This document shows positions 12,301-21,131 of a DNA stretch of 64,000 bases, piece after piece (the stretch's first letter is position 1; each line of letters begins with the position of its first letter). This DNA comes from Haliclystus octoradiatus (taxonomy: Eukaryota > Cnidaria > Staurozoa > Stauromedusae > Haliclystidae), in assembly GCA_916610825.1 (NCBI GenBank), contig OU744450.1:16663814-16727813 (forward strand), given 5' to 3'. The notes beneath the pieces were generated by a model. The model worked only from the letters and a program-made list of their open reading frames with translations, was not told the origin of the DNA and did not search any database. Position numbers and translations under genes: made by a program.

Positions 12301-14608
12301 TGAATCAGAGTAGGTGTTTTCAGTTAAGTTACAAAATCAAGTGAATAAGTGTAATTATAATAAGACAATATACCTGTGTGTCCCACAAGCGTTCTAATAA
12401 TAGAACCATTCAAAGCTGACCATACTTTTAATGTATTATCATCAGATCCACTGACAATACGATTACCATCAAATTGTAAACATGTTATTACATGATCATC
12501 ATGGCCTTTTAACAGTTTAGGTTGTGGTAGCGGTTTATAACGCCAGTTCATCTCAAGCACATGCTGTTTTAGAAATGCTTTTTTATAAGGGCTATATATA
12601 AATATGGAATCTTCAGACATTCTATAAGTCGAGTCTGTGCTACTAAATCTCCTACGCATATGATGCACCACTGGTGTCTCTTCAACCTCAACTTCACTTT
12701 GTCTACATTTATCTTTCCATAATCTATAATAGCAGAAAAATACAGTTGGAATTGACTTGCTACCAATGATAGATAAGTTTCACAGTAGCAGATTGTGCAC
12801 TATGCAACATCATATCTGATATATCTGATGTAGCTATTATGAACTGATCCTTGAGATTTCCTACAGTGAAGCCTGTATATAACGGCCAGCTACGAGAGGT
12901 AGCTGAATTGACCATTATAGACAGGTGGCCTTTATATACAGGTTTGATTCAATAGAAAATACTATTTTAGACATTGCAAGAGTGACCACTATAGACAGGT
13001 GACTGCTTTATAGAGGTGACCGTTATAACAGGTTTAACTGTATTAAAGCAACGCCTAAGCTTGGCGGATGATTATTTCAGATGGCAGAGCAACACGACTT
13101 CAGAATTTGATCATATGTGATTGACTGTAGCTCAAAGTGATCCCATTTTTTTTACACAAACAATCATACATGCTATAAAAATTGTTTTTTAGAGGAAAGA
13201 CTCAGATAAAGATAAATTGTCATATATATATTAAAATGAAGCAATACAAGCAGTCAGGGATAACAGTAAACTAAGAATATTATAGGTTGGTAAACAGAAC
13301 ATAAACCGGCAAAATTCTCTAATTTTATAAATAATCAACATATTGTCATATTTCAAATACTTCATTCTGTTGATTTGTTTTGAATATATGTATATTTCGA
13401 AGGGGATGGTGCAAAAATCGGGGGTGCTCAGATTACATTTGGAGTTATTGCAGAAATGTACTCTAACAGGAAAATCATACTGAATAAATGTTGCCATAGC
13501 AACATCAGTGAAATTTAAACGACACACGTTGCCCTGATTTGTCATAAATAGACATTAATCGTGTCTACTGTCCCAAACTTCCTTCAATCTATTTGGATGG
13601 ACCTCCTTAAATCATTTTTCCAGCTCACCATGTTTGGTCTGCACAGCTATGTCTAGTTGTGAGTAACAGGTTGCTATCCTCCTAATTGTATATAAATATT
13701 AGGATCTAATGAAGCTCTAATAATTGCGAAATAACAAAGTTTTCCTAGCAATAAAAATCCTCAATTAAGGACAGTATTATTATCCCCATTAAAAAGAAAT
13801 TGGATTATACATACACATTATCTTCTGCAAGTGTTCTCCAAATGTGACAAGTTTGCGCTGCTTTACATAAATCTTTAGGTTCTAAATATCTAAGGACATA
13901 GAGTGCCAACTCCTTTGGCAATAAAGATATAAAGTCCCTTTGAAATTGTGGCTCAATTTTCAACATGAGATGTCTAACAAGTGACATATCACATGTTTCA
14001 AGTAATGCATCAAGTGCATGTGTACGTTCTTCAGCATTCCATTGCTTAAAATCAGTTAACCACCTTGATAATTTGCCAGGTGAAAGAGAAGACAATGAAG
14101 TAGCATATTTGCTGACATGGCCATGTGATGTCAGCCTAGAAGGCATTATACATGTTGTTTGTGAGGTAGCATGATCAAATGATAGTGTGCGAGTAGACAC
14201 TGCATTTCTCCAAATCGGAGGCTTTGACTTTTTCAAAGGAGATAAAGATGCACTAGGAAGAACAGGTTCCGTTGTGGTTTTATTGACATTTTTTCGTTTT
14301 CCTGAAATTTTAGAATTAACTGGTACACTTTTTACGTATTCCCCAGATCTACGCGTACTAACAAGTAAACCATGATTTTGTTTTTTAGATGGTCTGCCAT
14401 TTGTGCACACTAAATGCTCAGAAATAGAGTCTAATAATGCCTTGGATAGACATGGAACTCGATACAGGTCTTCAACATCAGAAAATCCACCTAGAATTTG
14501 CCTATGCTCAACAATGGCAAGTGCTTTATTTTTTCCAATCCCAGGAAGCTTTTCCAATTCATCCACGTCAGCTTTATTGACATTAATCAAAACATTTGGC
14601 TCAATCAT
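9314..14608 (-). CDS. FBXW7: FBXW7 (Cdc4/archipelago) with an N-terminal helix-hairpin-helix region
   Basis: This is the substrate receptor of an SCF ubiquitin ligase that recognises phosphodegrons. Coding exons on the minus strand are 14608-13815, 12723-12374, 10969-10717 and 9917-9314. Together they give 2001 bases and 666 residues with matching phases. Residues 8-70 form a ComEA-type helix-hairpin-helix ([19 protein letters not shown], then GGFSDVEDL). A linker with basic patches follows, then the dimerisation region ([11 protein letters not shown]), the F-box ([11 protein letters not shown]) and eight WD40 repeats ending [10 protein letters not shown]. The three degron-binding arginines are present in TSTVRC, SGSRDG and AAVRC (human R465, R479 and R505). 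The last one spans the exon 3/4 junction. The start ATG is 15 bases inside an exon that begins after a clear acceptor, so a non-coding exon must lie upstream; 15609-15699 is a weak candidate. The helix-hairpin-helix part is unexpected for this family as I know it. Confidence 0.93.
12864..13040. mobile_element. Short MITE, pogo/Tigger-like ends, TA duplication
   Basis: A 177-bp element in FBXW7 intron 1 with inverted ends that both begin CAGT and continue AAACCTGT..ATAACGG with a few differences. It is flanked by TA on both sides (12862-12863 and 13041-13042). The inside contains repeated blocks of the form ACCA(C/T)TATAGACAGGTG. Ends starting CAGT with a TA target fit the Tc1/mariner group, especially pogo-type elements. 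It has no coding capacity. Confidence 0.55.
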
Positions 14609-16101
14609 TGGCAATAGCTGGAAGAAAAAATAGAAACAAAAATGATTTTCACAGAAATCAGAATAGCATTTGCATTTCCCCTACAATACATCACCCGGTT
14701 CACACATACTATACAGAGATCTGAGACCACAGTGACCTGAGCCTTGAGCGCATCATCTCCAACTGAACAGAGAGGCAACATTATAATCCTCATACTACAT
14801 GGTTAAACCATGTTAGGAATCTGCTATTAGGAACACATGGCGCTAAAAGCAGTACTAAATTTCTTCCCCACCATAACCCAGACTGGAAAGTTTGCTGTTT
14901 GCGGGCAAGATCTTGGCTGCGCAATCATTTCCGCAGATGAAATTCCAGCTGCGCATTTCACAATTTTATCCGTATTTTATAAGAAAATGACACAATTTCC
15001 ATGATTATTTAGATCTATTATATCTAAAATTTGCCTAAATATGTGAAACACCCGCGCAAAATTACACCAGAATTTGGCATTCAGCTGCACATGTTCCGAG
15101 AAAAAATACAACCTTGGCTACGCATAATGAATTCTTTCCAATCTGGACCATCACTGGGGTGAGGGTGGCAACAAATCAATTCTGCAAGTTTCCTGAACAT
15201 TTCATTCCACATACGTTTATGATTATTAAGATATTAAAATGCCTTTAGTAGGCCTATATTTGTGTACAGACTTACTTAGGCCTGGCCTGATGATACAAAA
15301 GCATGTTTCAGAATAGTAATCATCTGCTATTTAGAAAATTATTTTATTATCCTAGTGGTTAAATCATCTCCGGAATACATGTACACACTATGCATTCGAT
15401 GCATAGCCTAATAACCAGTTTGTTTGTTATGTAGGACAGTAGGCCTAGCCCACATAAGTGTGTTTCCTCGAATTTTAATAAGCAAGAAAGGCTAGCCCAT
15501 CAATCATCATTTTAGCATGACGCAAATCAATCAGGCTAAGATTAAAAAATAGCTCTAGCATGATTAAGCATTAAATGTTGTTGTATATACTATTCTGAAT
15601 ATGCATACCGGCTCTGATGCGGAGGATGTCGACTAAAGGATCCTCTCCGTTCTCCAAAGCAAATCCTTTCAGGCAAGCAGGGAACTTCGTTCCGGTTTGC
15701 TGTCGTAAAATTAAGCAAATTGACATTGGGTTTAGAACATAAAACTTGTACAGAATGGCATCTCATGAGAATTTTATATGTTGAGTATTTTGAAAAATTC
15801 TATCATTTCAATCAAGCTTCCACCTTGCACAGAAACGCAAAAAAAAATTAACACAGAATTAAGACACAACAGAATGTAGTGAAACTGATTATGGCTTGTT
15901 GCTGTGCCCACAATGCAATTTATAGCCTCGCTTGAGTTTGGGAGAGAAAGCCAAGTGAAATTGAAACGAGACTCATTTGCTGCTGACATTGAAAGTTGTT
16001 GAAGCTGGTTGAAGTAGTTGATTTTGGGATCCCGTTTATTTTAGGCAGGAGATGAATTTTACCCAGAATTTTGCAATTATTCAAATATATATTGCCTTCC
16101 G
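14609..16101. promoter_or_regulatory. Divergent upstream region between FBXW7 (-) and KLHDC10 (+)
   Basis: The two genes start head-to-head. The acceptor of FBXW7's first coding exon lies near 14623. A stretch at 15609-15699 (minus) is bounded by AG and GTATGC and could be a 5' non-coding exon of FBXW7. No TATA box or other motif decides the start sites. TAGGCCTA-like words recur around 15250-15450. Confidence 0.4.
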
Positions 16102-17365
16102 ATGGCATTGAATTGTTTCAAAGAAGTAACCGCGGACGTTAGATTTTCTATCCCAGAAGCAAGAAGTGGACATCGTTGCTGCTCTTCTGATAACTACCTT
16201 TATGTTTTTGGTGGGTACAATCCTGATTTCAATCACCATCTATACCGGGAATTATGGTGTTTTAATACAACATTAGAAAGATGGATGGAGCTACCAAACT
16301 CAAAAAGGACACCATTTGAATGTGCTTCTAGTACAGTTGTTTTAATACGTAACAGCATATTTGCATTTGGTGGGTCAGGATACCCCTTTGGCCAGACAAA
16401 CAGTAACAAATTACTTGTGTATTCGTTAAAAAGGAAAGAATGGTTTGAAATTATAGATGCTTCATCGTCTAACCGTCCTTTACCAAAATATGGCCATGGA
16501 ATGGCTTATTCATCAAAAAATTGTAAATTATATGTGTATTCTGGTACAACCGGACGCTATTTCACAGATGAACTTCATTCCTTTGATTTGAGATCACTTA
16601 AATGGAACGAATTTGATGAAGATATCATAAGCACTAATTCACCCCACCCTCGCTACAGACATGAAATGGTATGGGATGATGATAGTTTTTATGTTCTTGG
16701 CGGCGGTGTGCTGGAGCATAGTTTTGGTTTCAATGAAATCTCACAGTTTCTATTTGATACAAACCAATGGAAGAATTTGAAATGTCAGCCATGCTCTAAA
16801 CATGGCTTTCCCATTTCAAGGAAAGCGCATGCATCTGTACTGTTTCATAATTGTATTTATGTTATTGGTGGTCTGAATGTAGATACTGATACTCCATGTG
16901 ATGATGTTTGGAAACTTGAACTAAGCTCTCTTCAATGGACTCTGACCTCTATAGTGAGTATGGCGTGTTTTGAATGAACACTTGAGCAATCAGCCTACGA
17001 CTACAACTTTGGTAGTCGTTTTGTGGCCAATATCTGAATTGTTTATTTCTCAAGCTTACATTGGGCCTACTCAGTTCTCAGTGTGAGTGAAGCATCCACG
17101 CTTTTGGATCACAATTGATTCAAGTTAAAATTATAATTTAGCTGCCTAAATTAAGATAAGGTATTGTGCTTCTAAATGTCCTTCATTTTCCCATAAACAA
17201 ATCTAGAAACTGTTTTAATTTCTTTAATTCCGCCAAAATATGAGAAACTTCTAAGTATGCAAATCCTCCAAAATTTGAAAATTTGCTCTGACCCTATTCT
17301 GTTTCCCTTTGAGAAAAATATAGTTAATATAACTCAACTCAAGTTGATGTTTTGCCCACACAATT

Positions 17366-17458
<93 letters not shown>

Positions 17459-20376
17459 CAGCAGACAAGTACATGTTTCTGGCCATTAGCCTTCATCAGT
17501 GCTGCTCAATGAGCGAAAAAGGAACTGACTTCGGTATATACGTAAGTCAAGATGAGTTATCAATGTGGTGAAAAAATTCATCACATGAAAAAAACATCTG
17601 TGCCATACCAGAGTGCTCAAACTACTGAAGTAGTGGGCAATGCATAACGCAAATAGTATAGACACATCTCAAGTCGATAGTGCTCAAAATTGCGCATGCG
17701 CAATTGAGACATACATATATATAATAATAATGATAATAATAATGTTGATTTAATAAATAAGTAAATTTATTTATTAAGAGCAAAACATCAATATAGTGCT
17801 CAATACCGGTAAGCAGAGCTGTATAGAAGGATATGAATAAAACCGTCTGAGGAGCGCTACAGCGCTAAACTTCGAGTAACGGAGAAAACGTCTCTTTTCT
17901 TATTTTATATCTATATATATATATATATGAGTCAAGAAAGACACACCATTTTTGTCTTTCTTGACTCTATTATTATTTACCGCTCTGCTATTTACAAGCA
18001 TTGAGCACTGATAAATTAATATTTTTATTGTTTGTTTTAAAAGGCATATTGTTGTAAATTTCTTAAAGTCTACGATTTACCGGATTTAAAATTTCTAAGA
18101 TAAAATTTGTTCTTATGCCGGCATTTGGAAATAAGTTGTGATCTTTTGTTGAGTAGGTTAGGCGAACGTGATGTTATAATATGAAATTTCTCAGTAAGGC
18201 ATAGGTTACATTTATTTGAGATGTTAGTGTATGCACTAGCAGTAGCTAATATAGACCAAATAATGTTAAATTCTGCATTACTTTCCTTGAAGTTCCATAT
18301 TAATTTTGATAGCTCAGTGTTGTTTCTGTGTGTTTCGTTCTTAAATGATTGGGTGTGGTGGGCTAGGCGGGTTTTGAATGTCCCTTCTGTAAGACCGATA
18401 TAATTATGGCTGGTGTTGCTTGTAGTAACTTTGGCGTTGTATACCATGTCTGTCGTTAGGCATTTGTTGTTGAGTGGACACTTATTCTTTGATCTACAAT
18501 TGCACATTTTTTCATTCTATTTGGGTTGGTCATTAATAATTTTTTTATTATGGTTATTGAAAATTTTTACCCATGTTGTCCATACAGCTGTAGCTGAATT
18601 TATGGTGTTCTTATTGAATATTTTGTGAAATTTATGAGACACTGGGAAATGTTTCTCAATTAGGTGTAGAAAAGCTTTGCCGATGTTAGTGCGCACGTCT
18701 TTACCGTATGGTGGATTGAACCATATCATCTGCCTTCTTCTATTTCTCCTTTTGTTGTGTGTAGAATTTTCACCGTGGCTGTATTTGAGCTCTGCATGAT
18801 GTCCACTTTCCCTCAGTGCATTTTCGTACGTTGTTTAATCGTTGTTGAAAATTTCATTGTTAGATGATAAATCACTGATTCTTTTATTAATTGCTTTTGG
18901 TAGTTGTTTAATTATCGATGGGGGATGATTTAAATTGGCATTGATGTAGGACGGTACATCATTGGGCGTGAAACTCCGAGTTACGGAAAAGGCTTTACCT
19001 CGTCTCTGTTTTATACTCTATATTATGCTCTGTCCTAAAAAACATTGAGCACTTTCATATACAGTGTATAAGAGTTCACACTCAATACAATTAATTATTA
19101 TTATATATGTAAATATATATATGCATATATCAAGTTTGAGAATCAGCAAAAAATAAGATTTATGTATTCCAATTTGACACATTCTTTCAAGGTAACCAAT
19201 TACATATTGACAAAACGGGCCTATTGGCAGAGTCGCCTCATTCCACTCGACCATCATTTCTGTGCGATGAATGGCCTAATAAAAAGGTTTAATAAATATT
19301 TACCGCAATTTAATCAAAATTGTGGATGTGCAATCACAATTGCACACTTGCAGATCTACAGTTAGTTTTTTCAATGTGAGTGATAAATATTTAAGCAAGA
19401 TGTGACAGCTAGATCCAATTATACAGGATATGGGATTGTACTTATAATTTTATTAGAGTTCCTCAATTAGGTAGCTGCTCCAAATTTCAATTTCAAAGTC
19501 TCCCAAAGATAGCTTAATCCTTTGCTTGAAATTAGCTTAAAAATTTCACATAGTTGCAAGTTGAAGCAGTTCTCAGATAGGCCTATGCTACGAATGATGA
19601 GGATGCAATGTTTCAGCATCTATCTGACATTCACTTCAGCACCTTGTTTCCTGCCAGCCTCTATGTGGCAGTTTATCCATTTGAATATGTGCTCAGCCAT
19701 ATGTGTCCATTGACTTTATACCAGTATTCTACTGAAATCCAAGGAATACTTTTCAACAATTTGTTGTAAAGTTTCTAAAATCAATCGAACCAACTTCCCA
19801 ATAGGGTCGACTCATAAAAATTTGAAAATCAAAATTTTTACCTTAACTTGCTGTACGAAATGACTTGATGACTTTGATGAGTTTTTTCGATAAACGGATT
19901 TTTTTACAGTGTGATGTCACTTAACTTTTATTTTCCGTTTTTCGAGATTTGAAATTCTCACTTTTTCAAATGCTTATTTCTCAAAAAATACTTACGGTAT
20001 CCATTAAATCTTAGCAAGGTGATTCATTTAGCAGCATTCCATTTATGCTTTGATTGATATTGATAAATAATACTTCAATTTTGTTGTTGTTTCATTATAG
20101 CGTTTGCCTGAGAAGCTATACTTTCATTCAGCTTCAGTGTCATCTCTTGGCTGCCTTTATGTATTTGGTGGTGTGACATTTAACGAAGTGTCATCACAAT
20201 CAAGCAGAACATCCAGCTTACATAAAGTATGGCTTACAACTCCCCCTTTGGTAGAACTTGTGTGGATAAAACTACTTAAGTATTTCCCAACTCTAAAAGA
20301 ACTGTCCAAGGATCAATTATCTGCTATTGGTATACCTCTTTTATATGAAGAACGATTTAATCCTTTCCCGTTTTAA
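16102..20376 (+). CDS. KLHDC10: KLHDC10, kelch-repeat CUL2 ligase substrate receptor
   Basis: There are two coding exons, 16102-16953 and 20101-20376, joined at phase 0 (ATA/CGT) into 375 residues. Kelch blades are visible: [61 protein letters not shown] and YVFGGVTF. The C-terminus ([20 protein letters not shown]) matches the BC/Cul2-box-like end of vertebrate KLHDC10. That family recruits Elongin B/C-CUL2 and reads C-terminal degrons, including alanine tails. The protein lacks the long Gly/Arg-rich N-terminal extension of the human one. The ATG is the first in the open frame and is preceded by an AT-rich leader. The 3.1-kb intron holds the TA microsatellite, hammerhead motifs and Penelope-like remnant. 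Confidence 0.9.
17370..17457. repeat. (TA)44 microsatellite
   Basis: An uninterrupted run of 88 bases of alternating TA in the KLHDC10 intron. On the minus strand it begins directly at the 3' end of the hammerhead motif at 17457-17507. ORFs translating it as Tyr-Ile repeats are artefacts. Confidence 0.95.
17457..17507 (-). ncRNA. Hammerhead ribozyme motif with complete core
   Basis: On the minus strand, the 5' strand of stem I (17506-17500, AGCAGCA) is fully complementary to its 3' strand (17463-17457, TGCTGCT), 7 bp. CTGATGA is at 17499-17493. Stem II is GGC/GCC with a TAATG loop and an A-A apposition at its base. GAAAC follows, then stem III ACA/TGT and a GUC cleavage triplet ending at 17464. 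This fits type I hammerheads with short stem III, known from Penelope-like elements and retrozymes. It lies in the sense of the Penelope-like ORF at 18070-18960 but antisense to KLHDC10. Confidence 0.75.
17843..18012 (+). repeat. Hammerhead-bearing terminal repeat, downstream copy
   Basis: The motif occupies 17843-17882. It has CTGAGGA (17847-17853, with the permitted variable base), stem II GCGCT/AGCGC, then TAAAC in place of GAAAC, and stem III ACT/AGT. A GUA triplet and stem I (CCGT/ACGG, 4 bp) follow. The G-to-T change at the invariant G12 should inactivate it. A perfect 15-bp hairpin (17929-17943 with 17953-17967) follows, and then the shared tail ATTGAGCACTGATAA near 18000. The end resembles the start of another hammerhead unit, as expected from tandem copies. 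Confidence 0.6.
18062..18960 (-). pseudogene. Penelope-like element, 3' part: RT end and GIY-YIG endonuclease
   Basis: Read on the minus strand, the sequence gives the end of a reverse-transcriptase ORF ([19 protein letters not shown], then [14 protein letters not shown]). An in-frame TAG follows, then a cysteine-rich [11 protein letters not shown] segment and a GIY-YIG nuclease domain ([17 protein letters not shown], later CNLCLTEK and [17 protein letters not shown]). These are the C-terminal landmarks of endonuclease-bearing Penelope-like retroelements. Decay is clear: the in-frame stop, a block near 18590 read in the wrong frame, other stops near 18835, and abrupt loss of the 5' part at about 18960. 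It lies in the KLHDC10 intron, antisense to the gene. Confidence 0.8.
18966..19065 (+). repeat. Hammerhead-type terminal repeat, 5'-truncated copy
   Basis: It begins inside the motif: GAAAC (18970-18974), stem III ACT/AGT, then TTACGG, and a tail through CTCTGTTTTATACTCTATAT to ATTGAGCACT (19044-19053). It closely matches 63484-63585. The CTGATGA half is missing because the repeat joins the Penelope-like coding remnant at about 18961. It flanks the element on the side opposite 17843-18012. Confidence 0.6.
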
Positions 20377-21131
20377 TTAATTTATTCATTAATATTTCGC
20401 ATCATGATAATTCAATTACAGTGAAAATAAGTATTTAATAATTATGAAAAGTATGATAAGTATGAAAATAACTTTTAAATTGTATTTGTTGTACTAGTTC
20501 ACACATTGCGCTCTATTCTATCAAGCATGACAGATCACACACAGATCTATCCTGAGCACAGACCCAAATCTTTTTTTGATGTTTTGTAGAAAAAAAAGAT
20601 TTGGATCTGAGTGCAGGCTAACACATTTCGTGTGGCACACTTTTGGCATCATTGATTTTCAGATAGGAAAGTGCTGGTTAATCAATTCTCTATAATGCAA
20701 AGCTATGATGTGATGAATGTGAGAAAGACAATTACTAGTTTATTCCAAGTAGTTGAAAATCCTCCCAAAATCTGAAAATTATTACTGTACATCGGACCCA
20801 AGTTACAGATATAACTAAATGTACTCAACTACAATTAGTCCAATCAATCAAATCACTGATGTTAAACAATGATTTGACCATGACATTATGTGATACATAG
20901 GCCTTTAAAGCTGTTCATTGAAAATAATCATGCATTACATAGCACCCTTTGTAGATTGTTTCACTTAATTATAATTGTAGGATTAAGTTAAATTATGAAG
21001 ACATTACATGGCATAATGATTATGCATATTTCTATGTTGAACAGAGTATTTTATGATTTAAAATCACTGATAAGCACTGCTTTAAATTCAATAATGTTGA
21101 CATCTAGTTGTAGCTATATAGATATGTTTAC
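20377..21131. other. Convergent intergenic region KLHDC10/SEC22B
   Basis: Contains two 3' UTRs and no exon. A short imperfect inverted repeat (20556-20577 with 20590-20614, about 22 bp arms around AAATCTTTTTTT) could form a hairpin in either transcript. Nothing else is recognised. Confidence 0.45.

Noticed and set aside
15609..15699. Coding exon of FBXW7 upstream of the helix-hairpin-helix exon
   Set aside because: Two frames are open, but neither joins the next exon in phase; it is kept only as a possible non-coding 5' exon.
17251..17571. ORFs on both strands with long Tyr-Ile repeats
   Set aside because: They translate the (TA)44 microsatellite in a KLHDC10 intron; no start context or family support.
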